The notes under the pieces were generated by a model. That model was not told the DNA's origin. It worked only from the letters and a program-made list of their open reading frames with translations, and did not search any database. 64,000 nt of DNA from Cylicocyclus nassatus. Its lineage: Eukaryota; Nematoda; Chromadorea; Rhabditida; Strongylidae. How positions within the stretch are numbered: the stretch's first letter is position 1; each line of letters starts with the position of its first letter. The translations under genes and the position numbers were made by a program. Below are positions 1-10,579 of this stretch, piece by piece. The stretch is taken from positions 13,306,880 to 13,370,879 of the forward strand of contig CATQJL010000112.1 in NCBI GenBank assembly GCA_958299035.1. The letters run 5' to 3'.

Positions 1-1620
1 CAAGTAATAAGCATAGCAAAAAATAAACTTAGAACGACACGGGATCAATACAGGTAAATACGATCAAATGGATAGAAGTTATACTACTAAACAGCTAAAT
101 AAACTAACTGCTATTCAAAGATAACTACGTACAATAACTAAATGTAAAAAAGTTTGGCGGCTGCTAGAGGCGCAATCAGTGGAGCATCATGCCGCGTCCA
201 ACCAAACCAAGTGACCATGGTGTGGATCAGACACGTACCATAACTGCTATGACACTCGACCGCACGTCCACACGCCAACCACTGCATACTGCTCAATCTT
301 GCTGAAACAATCGCAGTTTAGGTCAGATAAATCTCAACAAATCATGCTCTCAATCCTCTCTGACCACTGCTACGCACTAGCTCGCCCTAATTTTACTTAC
401 GCGCGCCGCGGTGAGGCATCGTGTTCAAGCGCGCGCTTACACAAAACACCCAGATAGCATTGAGTTACGGGTAACTAAAATAGCCAGAATGACACGACTA
501 ACACACTAGCTTCACATGTTTCGCTCGCGCAAAAAACGGGCGTTGTCACTTGCTGCTGAGCAGCGAGACCTACGCGACCAGCTAAGTAAGAGTGGACTTC
601 AGTCCAGCCTCCCGCGAGAGCAGGATGATGTAACCGGGCATTGGAAGTGCCTGGTCTCCTCGTTGATTCACGGCGGAGCGAAGACATATCGGCCATGTCG
701 CGGATGGCTGTGAGTAGACTGTTGTTCTTCTATAGTGCCTCCTGGCTAAGCGTCGACCTGAACAACAACAAAAAATGTATGTACTTGAATCAAAAAGCGC
801 GGATGTTTTGCGCTGCTAAAACATAGGATAATTATGGCAGTGAAAGTCGTTTGCGCGTGGTGTAAAATGCGCTATAGGTAAGTATATATAAGATAGGGCT
901 CAATACAAGAAAGAAGAAACTGAGAAAAAAAGTACAATTTTGAAATGGTTTTAGTGGGGTAAGTGTGCACAAAGTTTGGATAGGACGCAAAATAGTGGAG
1001 TGCACTCCCAGGGTGTCCTGAAGGATAAGAAAAGAAAAGAAAGAATGAAGGAAAATTAAATTTTGCTCTTCTTACTTGTATTGTTCCCTTGCTGAGGTCC
1101 CTAATCTATGGTAGTCGACAGTGTCAATATACATATTTATTGCAAAGTAGTCTAAGTGAGGTAAGATTGTCAGTATGAAGTGAGTTACAATGAAGCGCTA
1201 GTTGATACAGCAAAAACACGTAAGCACAACAAAAATATGAGGAATAACTTATAAAAACTACTGAACTAACAGATACAAAAGAAATGTGAGCGCGTAGCGG
1301 CTCTAATCCAAAGCGTATGACGAGCGCCAGCATTCGCTGATGTTGCTGCTTTCTCCGTTACTTTCGAGGCGCGATCGCACTGTAGCCGGCATTTCGCGTC
1401 GGGAACTCAAAGGTGTTGAAATTATAATTAGGACGGAAAAAGACTAAGCGATCGCGCGACTAGCGCTCAATCATTGATAAAGAGAAATGAGGGAAAGAAA
1501 CAGAATAAGAAATTAAATGAGGGAAAATAATGAAATCAGAAATTTCACTTGCGCAAAGATGCTGTATCTTCCTAATTACTTGTTGGACACTCCACGATGA
1601 CGATGTTGCGCCTTCGCGCT
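1..1620. other. No gene recognised; flank of BEL/Pao element
   Basis: The open frames here are short, overlap on opposite strands and show no family motif, signal peptide or convincing splice pattern. Since the retrotransposon lies on the minus strand and its last codons fall near 1624, its 3' LTR would be expected here. I compared this stretch by eye with 9.7-15.8 kb and found no long direct match, so no LTR is annotated. A GC-rich patch lies at about 395-440. Confidence 0.4.
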
Positions 1621-1623
1621 ACG

Positions 1624-2291
1624 CTAACAATCGCTTTGAAAGGGCTCCTCACTCTTTGCTACGACTTCCAGAGGCAATAAATGATTCACTGCACGGTCGA
1701 CCACCCTCCTTTTGCCTGTTCTTATTCTGGCTGATCTTACGTTGCCATCTTTTGAGGTGTGTAGTTCCAAAATAAGTCCTAATGGCCAGCTTGATCTCGG
1801 CGCGTCCTCTTTGACGAGCACAACTTCATCGACTCTTGGTAATTTCGTAGAAGACCGGGTTTTAGCGCGTATACTGATAGGTACTCCTTCTGCCAAACAT
1901 CCCAAAAACGGTCTAAGTCGGTCTGCAGTGTCCTGTAGCGCGTGTTAAGCGCTTGATAGTTGTCACTCGACGAGATTTTAACTTTCTGAGGCAAACTGTG
2001 AGTCAATCGAGCCATTCGGAACTGTGGCGATATCAAATCAATCGGTCGAATAGCCGCGTTTGCACTAGGATTGACGGAATTTACCGGAAAGAGTAGCCTC
2101 CTGTTGAGAATGGCCTCTATCTCTATGATGAGCGTTTCGAAGAGCCAGAGATCTAGAGTCTGGTTCCGTATCGCCTTCTTCAGCGCGATCTTCACTGATC
2201 CGACCAATCTCTCATAAAATCCCCCTTTCCAAGGCGAATACGGGGTTATGAAGCTCCACTTGATGTTATGGCTCATCAGAAATCCGTCCAT
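1624..2291 (-). pseudogene. BEL/Pao integrase C-terminal part and DUF5641-like domain
   Basis: The frame from 2291 carries the end of the integrase catalytic core. The stretch PYSPWKGGFYERLVGSVK holds the glutamate expected as the third acidic residue of the DDE triad. It is followed by the helix-rich region of BEL integrases. The frame then shifts near 1.85 kb and the frame from 1905 continues with PRVDEVVLVKEDAPRSSWPL and a run resembling GLILELH and RSARIRTGKR, the pattern of the small C-terminal domain (DUF5641) typical of BEL/Pao polyproteins. The last stop is at 1624. Frameshift and split domain show a non-functional copy. Family assignment is firm; the exact frameshift position is not resolved. 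Confidence 0.85.
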
Positions 2292-2298
2292 CTGGGAA

Positions 2299-2736
2299 TC
2301 ATCCGTAAGTCGTCAGCTGATTCTTGATAATCTCCTGTCCCAATTTGAAGGTAGGCGCGTTATCGCTTGTAACGCTGTCGAGGGTTCCTCTGCTGCCATA
2401 AACCTTCTGAAGGCAAGTATAAATTGAAGTAGAGTTGTCTCTTACCACTTCCGAATGCAACGCGCGCGTCGACATGCACGTGAAGAGGAACCCGTGAACC
2501 CAGACTTTATGGCGATCGCAGTTCAGCAAATGGACGGAGATAGGCCCAAAATAATCTAATCCAATGTGCTGGAACGGACGACTCCTCGTAACTCTTTCAG
2601 CTGGTAAATCAGGTGGACTCGGATAAGTGCATGGGCGACCCTGATATCTTTTACAGATTACACACCTGGAAATAAACGATTTTACTATACGTCTTAGTTT
2701 GGGTATGAAGAAACTCTCACGTAAAGCAGTTATCAA
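2299..2736 (-). pseudogene. BEL/Pao integrase zinc-binding and core domain fragment
   Basis: The 145-residue frame has a C-x2-C pair (CVICKRYQG) of an HHCC zinc-binding domain near residue 25, then the core opening HIGLDYFGPI with the first catalytic aspartate near residue 80, and SDNAPTF with the second aspartate near residue 125. These spacings fit retroviral-type integrases of BEL/Pao elements. The frame ends just before the part bearing the catalytic glutamate, which continues in another frame from 2291. The integrase would insert reverse-transcribed DNA into the host genome. Here the domain is cut by frameshifts and cannot be made whole. Confidence 0.88.
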
Positions 2737-2873
2737 ATGTGACGGTCCTGCGTGAAAGAGCTGATGATGTTAATGCGCGATCAACTTCTCGCAAAGACGA
2801 TGAGATGAAAGTATGAGGATGGGATTCCTACTTGTATCGCTCATCTGCGCGTTGGTCATACGCAAATCAACTC

Positions 2874-3122
2874 TTATAGTACCGTCCGTATCGTATTTCG
2901 TGTGGACTTCACATACGATCCGTCCATTTGGCGCTGACTTTCGCGATAATGTTCGCGTATGAGTATAAGTTCAGCTGCCGTGAAATCGTCCGATGTTATA
3001 ATGGAAGTAGTATCTATTGTGCTAAAAAGAGAGCATTCGTCCTGATCTTCGCGCTGAAAGCGCGTCTTGACTCTGTGACGCAGCTTAGCCAGGTATTTGA
3101 GGACATATAGGACACAGGTCAA
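2874..3122 (-). pseudogene. BEL/Pao linker between RNase H and integrase
   Basis: This 82-residue frame begins where the RNase H frame ends (overlap at 3119-3122) and shows YLAKLRHRVKTRF followed by an acidic stretch and DFTAAELILIREHYRESQRQ. A short helical segment with the pattern 'aE..li..hyresQr' precedes the integrase zinc finger in many BEL/Pao polyproteins. Between 2874 and 2736 the frame is lost again. No catalytic residue is expected here. Assignment rests mostly on position. Confidence 0.65.
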
Positions 3123-3853
3123 GATGCTATAATACGAATCAACTTTGCGTACGAATTCGTACGTGTAAACGGCACGAAAGATCTATACCTCTCTTGTATG
3201 TTACTAACTGAAGAAACGACTGCCCTTGGCACGCGAAGTTCTTCCGATTCTGCTCCTGCGGGTGTTACTTGTGATGGCTTGAAAGCCTTGCAGGGCCACT
3301 GTTTGAAGGGCGTCGTGAAAAAACTGGGACCTGTCCACCATATGTGTTGTTGAAGTTCAGATGCTGTCAATTCCCGGGTGGCACAGTCCGCTAGGTTAGT
3401 TTCCGTGGCCAGGTAATAGAATCCGGTGGCGATTTCGTCTGCCTTCAGCTCATCCAAAACGCGACGAATATACTTGACACGATTGATGACGTAGGTCTTA
3501 AGGGGCTCGTGGGACTGTATCCAGTAAAGGACAATCTGCGAATCAGTTAGAAACCTGATGGAGTGGAATCTAACTTTGAGCTGGCTTCTCAAGAACTGCA
3601 CAGTTTTCGCTGCCATATGACAAGCCAAGAGCTCCATGCGCGGGATCGTAATAGCGCCGGGTGGAGCTAACTTTGCCTTGGCAAAGAGTAGAGATGATTG
3701 AGGCTTGCCATTATGAGGGCGCGTCACAATATAGGCAGTCATGGCATGCACTCGTTTGGACGCGTCGGAGCACACGACCAGATCGTACGTATCTTCTTCG
3801 GTATAGCCAATGAAGCGCGGCGTCATCAAATGAAACTCGCTTATGTCCTGCAC
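3119..3853 (-). pseudogene. BEL/Pao RNase H-like domain fragment
   Basis: The 244-residue frame contains LVVCSDASKRVHAMTAYIV (first acidic position of an RNase H fold), TIPRMELLACHMAAK (the glutamate-bearing helix that is very conserved in Pao retrotransposon polyproteins), and IRFLTDSQIVLYWIQS (the third acidic position). TNLADCATRELTASEL and WWTGPSF follow, also typical of this family. RNase H removes the RNA strand of the RNA/DNA hybrid during reverse transcription. The domain is nearly complete, and the conserved acidic residues are visible, but it is out of frame with the RT upstream and the linker downstream. Confidence 0.9.
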
Positions 3854-4443
3854 GATCGTGTCAACTTCTGGATATCCTCATCAATCAGCGTATCGTCCCA
3901 GCCATAACCAGACTCCCACAGATCCTGTATGAAAATCTTGGGTTTTATCAGCAACGGTGTCAAGAATCCTAGAGGATCAAACGTCGACGCGTAGACTTGT
4001 AACGCGGTCCTCTTACTGACAACTGGTTGACGCGCGATATTGATAGGCACGTGTAATACATCAAGCTTAGGATCCCATTTGAGTCCTAAAAACTTAGCAA
4101 AATGTCCTTGGATGGTCATACAGCTTTCTTGAGGGATCGCAACTATTGCTTTCTGATTGTTGGAAATAAACTCTCGAAGGTTCATGCCCATCCTGGCAAA
4201 GGTGTCCTTGCACTCCATACACTTGTCCACACAATCCTGGGTGGTCTTCGATCCTACTATCACGTTATCCACGTATGTGTTGGCAAGGATTTCCTCTTTG
4301 AGACGGTTCGCTGGATCCTGTTCAAGAAAGTATCTAATGGACATGCTAAGTAGAAATGGTGATGCGTTTATGCCAAATGGCAGACGCGCGAAGCGCATGA
4401 TACGTAGATTTTCCGTTGAGGGTGGCTGGTGCACGTCCTTCAA
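3841..4443 (-). pseudogene. BEL/Pao reverse transcriptase, C-terminal half
   Basis: This frame continues the polymerase fold after a frameshift near 4.44 kb. It shows MRFARLPFGINASPFLL (RT motif B region), then ANTYVDNVIVGS, where the usual YxDD catalytic box reads YVDN; the second aspartate is replaced by asparagine, a variant that I believe occurs in some BEL elements. FAKFLGLKWDPKLD and TSTFDPLGFLTPLLIKPKIFIQDLW follow, both classic for BEL/Pao polyproteins. It ends near 3841 and overlaps the RNase H frame by about a dozen bases. The frame breaks make this copy inactive. Confidence 0.9.
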
Positions 4444-4931
4444 CCAGAGAAATCTTCTCTTTGATCCTGGTGTAGATGGATCTGATGAAATGCTTTCTCC
4501 ACGTCCGCGACGACAAGATAACGATGGAAGCGGCTTCGCATCAGGGTTCCTACCAGGTCGGGTAGCAGGGACGGTCCTTGATGAAGGCAGTCATTAAGAC
4601 TAGGAAAACCTTTCTGGTGGCTAGACGCATCAAGGACGATTCGCAACTTTGTAGTCGAGCTCTCCTGCTTGTAAACGGCTTGATGTGGTATGTAATTAAC
4701 ATTGGGGCCTCGCGCGACAGCGTGCGTGACATATTCTATTATTCCTCTCTTCAACTGCTTCTCAAATGTCTGACAATATTCGTCCCATACCGATGGTGTA
4801 ACACGAAACTTCTCGTACTGATTTTGCAGTCGACGAAAGGCTAGGGCCTTGTTATCAGCAAAGGGAGATGATTCGATTTCCATGGGAAGGAGACATAAAT
4901 CTTGCCATCCTCGATCCTGACCGCGTGTCAT
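4440..4931 (-). pseudogene. BEL/Pao reverse transcriptase, N-terminal half
   Basis: The 163-residue frame shows the entry region of a BEL RT: ADNKALAFRRLQNQYEKF, then a helix leading to YIPHQAVYKQESSTTKLRI, VLDASSHQKGFPSLNDCL and VVADVEKAFHQIHLH. The last holds the first catalytic aspartate in the consensus 'aDiekaFlqI'. The frame stops at 4440, four bases into the next RT frame, so a single frameshift separates the two RT halves. Reverse transcriptase copies the element RNA into DNA in virus-like particles. Confidence 0.9.
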
Positions 4932-4948
4932 AGAAGTGCTTGATGACG

Positions 4949-5500
4949 TTAAGCGTCTTCTGCATTCTCATGTTCTTCTATCGCAACTGTGTCGAGGCCA
5001 AGAAGACTTCGCACAAGATGGTCGCTTATCGGCTCGTTATCCGTAAAGAGGGTCTTGGAGGCTAAAAGGTTATTGTAGACAACTGGGTACTTCAATCCAG
5101 ATAGAACTGGTCTAAATCTCGTGTGCGACAAAGTCAAACCAGATGGTAACTTCTCGTTCTTGTGTAAGTCAACAACCCGCCAATAGTTATCTATTCCAAT
5201 CAGTACATCGACCTCGACTCTATCCTCGTAATCGACGATGTCGCTGTCGTTTTGGGTGTTAGTCCGTGGGACCGTCGTGATAGTCTCGCGCGTCCATAGC
5301 TCGAGTTCAATCGGATAGTTATACTGGTCCCAGGGTACGAGTGTGACCTCTGACAATCCGTAAACTGATGACCTCCGAATGTCAGAGTCGTAACTTCCTT
5401 AGTGTTACGGAACGGTAAGCCTATGTTTGGCTAACGACGTACAGATGAAGCTATACTGCGAGCCACTGTCCAAAAACACTGTCAGAAGCTCCTCCGTTCT
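4949..5500 (-). pseudogene. BEL/Pao aspartic protease and DUF1758-like region
   Basis: On the minus strand at about 5495-5440 a frame reads LLTVFLDSGSQYSFI, an aspartic-protease active-site motif of D-S-G type. It breaks soon after. The frame from 5356 to 4949 continues with VDVLIGIDNYWRVVDL and LPSGLTLSHTRF, the stretch that follows the protease in BEL/Pao (DUF1758 region, 'VDiLIGiDyyw'). The protease releases gag and pol proteins from the polyprotein. Frame changes between the two pieces, and the inverted-repeat insertion just upstream, disable this part. Confidence 0.82.
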
Positions 5501-5504
5501 CGTT

Positions 5505-5698
5505 CTATTTCTTCGTTACGGCATGTACTACCATTAGGCGTGGCTCCTGGTGCACTGGCTCTTGAGAACAAACAGAAGTGCATGATGATGGTGAATGTGA
5601 GCCTACACAAGCCTGTTGTTGATCAAGAGGTTCTGCTTGCGCGTCTCTGGTAGTACAAGGTAGGTCAGTAGTACGGGTGGCGCTGTGTACTGCGGATG
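5505..5698 (-). pseudogene. Gag-protease linker remnant beside the insertion
   Basis: Between the insertion edge (5699) and the protease motif the minus strand stays open and encodes a polar, Ser/Thr/Gln-rich stretch with SHSPSSCTSVCS and EPRLMVVHAV, the last resembling the strand that leads into BEL proteases. It ends with TAG at 5505 because of a frameshift before the DSG motif. I assign it as linker from its place, not from a domain match. Confidence 0.5.
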
Positions 5699-6159
5699 TA
5701 CAATACCGCTCATAATTCGTCAAAAAAGTCGCCGGACTGCGGCGCACTCCGCCACACTCCACCACAGTGCGCCGGAGTGCGGCAGAGTGCGCCACACTCC
5801 GCCGCAGTGCGCCGGAATGATCGTCAATTTGGCCATATCTCGCTTCAGAATGGACGAATTCTGAATCCGAGAACACCGATTTGATCAGCGTGTTGTACAA
5901 GCACTCACGGTGGAATTTCGACGAAATTTGCGATCTTTACATTCTGAGCAAAATTCATGAGAACGTGTTTTCATAGGCTCCTAACTCGGCGAATTTTATA
6001 GACTGGAGCCTGAGTCTTGCGCTATTCGATAGCACATTTCCTATTAACTTTGACTAGTAAAGCAAGCAGGCAGGTTCTTTGACAGACACGTGAGAGGTGG
6101 AGGCAAAGTTACGAGCTTTCGTGATGCAGTTACAGTCACCTCACCGTATCTCTCCAAGA

Positions 6160-7034
6160 AGACCCTGTGATCCTCAAAGAACACTATTTTCGTAAAGAGC
6201 GTGTTCGAAAACCTCTATAAGGAAGTTTCCTTACAATTTAAGAGCATGAGCATTTTGACCAAAATCCATCGGCCAGCTCCAGAGCGTAAAACGAGAAAAA
6301 ATGAAATTACTCGAACATCTTGGAAAACTTGCTTATAAGAGTTATCCGACCTGCTGATTACGAAAATCACATCTGCTTAGCAAGAGAGCTTCATATTTCA
6401 GAGTTACGTTGAGAAAAATTTAGAGCGACATGATTTTCCCAGAATTCGCCAGCCCTTCTAACTCCTATGGAAAGATGCCTGTGATTGCTTTTTAGCGCTT
6501 CGTAATCTACAGAAAAAGTACTATCGAAGGGTCCTTGCTGGAATCTACTAGGGGCAATGCGCGCTGCTTTACACCTTCACAAAAAGACGTCTACAGAAAG
6601 ATTTGAGAATATCGAAATCGGATTATCAAGGACATGTTGTCTATCGAAAGACTTGCCTTGATGAACTGAGCACAAAGCTCTTTTCGGATTTAGAATATGT
6701 TCATTCCGAAGGAAGTTACGGCGAGTAGAATTTAGAAACGCGTGATTTTTCCAAAATTCACCAACGCTTCTATCTCTTTTGGGGAGAGCCTGCAGCTACT
6801 CTTAAACGCACGATAACCTAAAAGGACAGTACTATCGAACAGTGCTTACTGGAATCTTTTATGTTACACAGACGCTGCTTTACATCCTTGCGAAAAGACC
6901 TCCACAGAAAAAATTCGAAAGAACTGGAAATGGAATATCGAGGGCATACTGTATACCAAAATATTTGCCTCGACGATCTGAACACAATGCTACTTCTGGA
7001 TTCGGAATATATTCATTCCGAAAGAAGTTATGGC
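6160..7034. repeat. Three degenerate tandem units, period about 310 bp
   Basis: Blocks at about 6493-6720 and 6808-7034 align over their length: both contain AGTACTATCGAA, a TGCTGGAATCT-like run, GCTGCTTTACA, a CCACAGAAA-like run and end at GAATATRTTCATTCCGAA. A weaker third unit lies at 6160-6490. The final motif also occurs inside the terminal arms, so the element seems built from one repeating module. Conceptual translation of two units gives similar peptides (YIHSERSYG and YVHSEGSYG), but stops interrupt them, so coding is not claimed. Confidence 0.7.
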
Positions 7035-7297
7035 GTTGCGTACTCTGCGTGATTCGCATGGTTTCGCGGATCCTGAAATGTCGCGAACTTCCCGGATTAT
7101 GGCGCACTTTGGCGGAAATCCGAATTCCGCGAAGTTCACGGAAATTTTGACATTCTGTGCGTGGTATTGTGATCTTGAGCAGATCTTAGAACAAATTCGA
7201 TTAGAGTGGCTCTCTACCATACTCCTATAGTATACTGTCTATGTGTCATCAAGGACAGATCAATGGTAATACTGTCATCAGCACATGAATTCAACCA

Positions 7298-7684
7298 AAA
7301 TAATAATCGATAATTCTGAAAACTAATGTATTCGGAATCCCCATGCTCGATTACCTCCCTGTGCAAACTCCCGCCCCGTAGCTCAAACTTTGCAAAAAAA
7401 TCGATAAAATCGATAGTCCTAAAAACTAATAGTGTATTCCGAATCCCCATGCTCGATTACCCCCCTATGCAAACTCCCAGCCCCGTAGGTGAACTCTGCA
7501 AAAAAATCGATAAAAATCGATAAAATCGATATCGATCGATGATGAAAAGTACCCTATGACACCCGCCGGGGCCCGAAGTGTATGTGTGCCAAGTTTGGTC
7601 CGGATCGGTTCAGAAATGGATTTTTCTATTCGGAACATACGTACAGACATACAGACAAACAGACGTTCAGCTTCATATACAAGA
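7298..7684 (-). mobile_element. Truncated Helitron 5' part (same family as 57781-58739)
   Basis: Read on the minus strand from 7684 it begins TCTTGTATATGAAGC, then GTCTGTTTGTCTGTAT, GTACGTATGTTCCGAATAG, the GGACCAAACTTGGCACAC block, CCCCGGCGGGTGTCA and ATCGAT-rich DNA, followed by the GGGGTAATCGAGCATGGGGA units spaced about 120 bp apart. All of these are present in order in the complete copy at 57781. The 3' hairpin and CTAG end are missing, so it is truncated at about 7298. It lies within the inverted-repeat element. Confidence 0.85.
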
Positions 7685-7946
7685 TGATGCGTCTCGTCGA
7701 GCTGAATCGAACGGTGTCCTCGGATTCAGAATTCGTCCATTCTAAAGCGAGATATGGCTAAATTGACGATCATTCCGGCGCACTGCGGCGGAGTGTGGCG
7801 CACTCTGCCGCACTCCGGCGCACTCTGCCACACCCCGGCGCACTGTGGCGGAGTGTGGCGGAGTGTGCCGCAGTCCGGCGACTTTTTTGACGAATTATGA
7901 GCGGTATATTGTAGGGCTACGTGATCGGCGCGCGGATGGGGCACGC

Positions 7947-9137
7947 CTAGCTGGTGAAAAGAAGACTGTCACCTAGATGGAGATGGCGATTCAGAGTGAA
8001 AATTGCACGATGGAGATGCGCGTGAGCGGCTACTATACTCGCGAGGTGGACCATAAGTTTCTCTTTGAAACTCACGCGTTTGGGAGAGTGAGATCTCTCA
8101 GGACCTGGGTAAGAGGTCCTTCCACCAGATGGAACTGGTAGTTGCGATGTGCGCGAAAAGTCTATACAGAGAGCCTTATGATGCATTCTGCCACAGTATC
8201 CACATGGTGGTGCATTACAATAGATATAAGTGTGACCTTGTTCCAAGCACAAAAAGCAGAGCTTATGACGACTGACGAACAATCTACGTTGCGCGATATC
8301 CTGCACAACCCTGCATCGCTCTGAAGAATGTCCAAGCTCATAACAAAAGGCACACTGAGGCTCGTAACGAGCTACATGACGTGGTCTACTGGGACTGCGC
8401 GACGTAGTGCGAGGATAGTATGGAGTTGGTGGTCTGTTGTGCCTGCTGTAGGGTGATGGTGTGCGCGACTGAGACGAACGTCGAGGGTAGTACGATGACA
8501 TGCGATAGCGCGTAAACGCTGGATCATTGCGACTCGCGCTCGGATACCTACGCGGCGAAGGAGAAGATTGACGAGATACTGCGTGAGAATTATATGAATG
8601 ATAATGCGACAACGGCGATTCTGATGCTGGTGACTGCTGCATCAGTTTGTTCCAGAGCCTATTTCGGAGAATCTTCGGCCTTCCATACGTATTAGTCAAG
8701 GTCCGTACTGCGTCGTCGTAGTTTTCTGCCGTGAATTGAAAGCCGGCGATAAGACTCGCGGCTGTACCTCGTAGATGTGATTTGAGGTACATAAACTTGA
8801 GTGATACTGGCACACTGGTGTTGTTATGCACCGCTGTCGAAAAAAGATCCCAAAACTCTAAAAAGTTGTCGACATCTCCGTGGAAGGTTGGAATCTCGAA
8901 AGTAGGCAACTTCAATGACTCCATGGATGGGTAAGGAAGGTTGGAGTTAGGGACTAATGAAGAAACGAAAGGATTCGACGGGGGAAAGGTTGAGAAGGGG
9001 TTTGCAAAAGTTGGGTGGGATGAAGGGACTTGTGAGGGGTTGTCGAATCCTTGCATGACGCTCTGCGCACGTGCGGGTGGGGAAAGTCCGATCAGCTCGC
9101 GCAACTGCATCCGGATCAGCTGGGCGATCCTGGTCAT
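7947..9137 (-). pseudogene. BEL/Pao gag, main part with zinc knuckles
   Basis: The 396-residue frame contains a DUF1759-like gag core at about residues 75-185 (LPTFEIPTFHGDVDNFLEFW, then YLKSHLRGTAASLIAGF). A long Ser/Arg/Pro/Tyr-rich linker follows, then three Cys/His clusters near residues 265-330: CAFCYELGHSSERC (C-x2-C-x4-H-x4-C), CFLCLEQGHTYIYC (same spacing) and CGYCGRMHHKALC (C-x2-C-x4-H-x3-C). Such knuckles bind element RNA. The frame ends at 7947, about 35 bp before the inverted-repeat insertion. It is the best preserved BEL frame here. The true N-terminus lies upstream in other frames (9.66-9.25 kb). Confidence 0.88.
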
Positions 9138-9226
9138 GCGACGAAGAATGGCTCGCGATTTCCATTCTCACATCCTGCGGTGGCTGACGGGTACAAATGG
9201 GGTCCAGGGCCGGATTAGGAGTAAGA

Positions 9227-9659
9227 TTACAAAGAGAGGGAGGAACAGTAGAAGCGCAAAAAAAGATACAATGCCTCCGAGCTCGTCAAGAGTTTGATCG
9301 CAGCGTCGACACGATCACGGAGAGTTTCGGCTTCCTCCACAAGTTGATCCAGTTCATTAGCGTCCCAATGCTCCTGAATCTGTTGGAGGAAGGGGAACTC
9401 GCCCTGCTCGTCAGGATGCTGACGCGCACTCTTCGGCCTTCTCTCTCTGGACGCGAAGTGAATCAACAGTACGAACAAGAACAGTAAAATTGAAAAATAA
9501 CAAACTTTTACGATTAAGAATGAACTGTGAATCCCTACCTGCCTTCGTGGTAATATCCACTGGTTCCAAGATGGCCTCATCGAAGTCCGCGATCTTCTTA
9601 CGGAGCGTTTTGGCGGCCTTAGTGATCTGAGCTTTGTGGGCACCAAGCATCGACATAAT
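9227..9659 (-). pseudogene. BEL gag N-terminal exons with a small intron
   Basis: On the minus strand an acceptor TTCTTTTTCAG is followed at 9656 by ATG and MSMLGAHKAQITKAAKTL, a helical gag start. The frame reaches GCAG/GTAGGG at 9539. A second block from about 9444 carries RRPKSARQHPDEQGEF and ELDQLVEEAETLRDRVDAAI, typical of the coiled N-terminal part of BEL gag. An intron of about 93 nt between 9538 and one of the overlapping AG sites near 9447-9444 would join them; only one of those AGs keeps frame. After 9227 the frame is lost before the main gag frame at 9137. Splicing is inferred. Confidence 0.65.
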
Positions 9660-10172
9660 CTGAAAAAGAAAAGAAAGGAGAACAATGAATAAAGAGTAAC
9701 GATTTGTACATGAGCGATAAATATGAAGTGGTTAACATATGAGAAAAATGACTAGCCTTACAAAAACATAAATGGGATGAACGGCGACTGAAGTTATCAC
9801 AGGCGTAAGGCAAAGAAGTACGTCTGGGTGTCACTGAAGAACCTGCACGGCACTGAGTGGCGCGCGTATAACGAGGTGCAAAGACAAGTGACCTGCCGGA
9901 GGTCGGCCAGAAACTATTCAGGGCTCCTACTGACGAATCGGAGAGGCATCCTCTGATAACCCATGGGCACTTGGACCATATCCTAATAGTGAACCGTGCG
10001 TCTTGCAGCTTTCGCCATCCTGCATTGTTCGCGTCCTGATGGTACTTTCCTGTCTCCTCGGACAGTTCCCAACTTCCCTGCACGGCTGCTCCCCGCTTGT
10101 ACTAGAGGTGGTGGCGAACTAAAGGGGCGTAGAGCCAGAGGTGCAAGTGCGCGTTTTGCACCAAAGAAACTT
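9660..10172 (-). other. Possible 5' leader intron of the BEL element
   Basis: On the minus strand a good donor, GGTAAG/GTAAGTTTC, lies at 10172, and a strong acceptor, TTTCTTTTTCAG, at 9660, three bases before the gag start codon. An intron of about 510 nt in the leader is plausible. It might equally be a trans-splice acceptor alone, as nematode messages often receive a leader at such sites. No primer-binding site was recognised. Confidence 0.4.
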
Positions 10173-10579
10173 ACCTTACCGTACCCCATGAGACACTACT
10201 TTAGAGGGCGGCTACAGGTCCTTCATTGGGCCAATATCGTAAAAGAGAGAATAGAAATATGAGGAAGGAAGTATACTACGGGGTCAAAGCTAGCCGGGTT
10301 TTGGAAATACTAAACTACAGTAGAGTGAAAGAAGACAAGGTGGTGTGAAAAAAAGACTAACTGAGTTTGGGTTCTAGGACCCTCTAGTACTGACCCTAAC
10401 CCATATGCCCCTACTAGATGCTTTAAATGTATTAAAGCCCAAATATTACAATGTACTAAACCCCTTGAAACTACCCCATGCGAAAACCCCAAAATTACAT
10501 TATGTGGCCCGAATCCCGACTCCCCGGTTATGGTCCAAGCTCCTATTTCTATAGGACGGTGCCGATCCCATACCCCTGC

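Larger units (their letters stand above)
5699..7913. mobile_element. 2.2-kb long-terminal-inverted-repeat element inside BEL
   Basis: The left arm (5699-5878) and right arm (7711-7913) are inverted copies of each other. Both start TACAATA, run through CCGCTCATAATTCG, then a GC-rich block built from short units like GCGGAGTGTGGC, and end with GGATTCAGAATTCGTCCATT. The right arm is about 20 bp longer, mostly through extra GC-rich units. The interior holds degenerate tandem copies (about 6160-7034) and a Helitron piece (7298-7684). No transposase frame is seen, so it is non-autonomous or a foldback element. CATCCGC occurs directly outside the left arm and again about 25 bp outside the right arm, a possible but unproven target duplication. 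Confidence 0.85.
1624..9685 (-). mobile_element. BEL/Pao LTR retrotransposon, decayed and interrupted
   Basis: Reading down the minus strand, the parts occur in BEL/Pao order: gag with zinc knuckles (9.66-7.95 kb), aspartic protease and linker (5.5-4.95 kb), reverse transcriptase (4.93-3.84 kb), RNase H (3.85-3.12 kb), integrase (2.74-1.9 kb) and the C-terminal BEL-specific domain (to 1624). The pol part changes frame at least seven times, so no intact polyprotein can be made. A 2.2-kb inverted-repeat element (5699-7913) separates gag from protease. Flanking LTRs were not found. Gag-PR-RT-RH-IN order, the DUF1759-like gag and the DUF5641-like tail are established BEL/Pao traits; that this copy is dead is read directly from the frames. 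Confidence 0.9.

Noticed and set aside
1..1620. 3' LTR of the BEL element
   Set aside because: Expected here, but no direct match to any part of 9.7-15.8 kb was found by eye; a computed self-alignment would decide.
9619..10262. Frames on both strands upstream of gag
   Set aside because: They overlap a likely leader intron and have no BEL or other protein motif.
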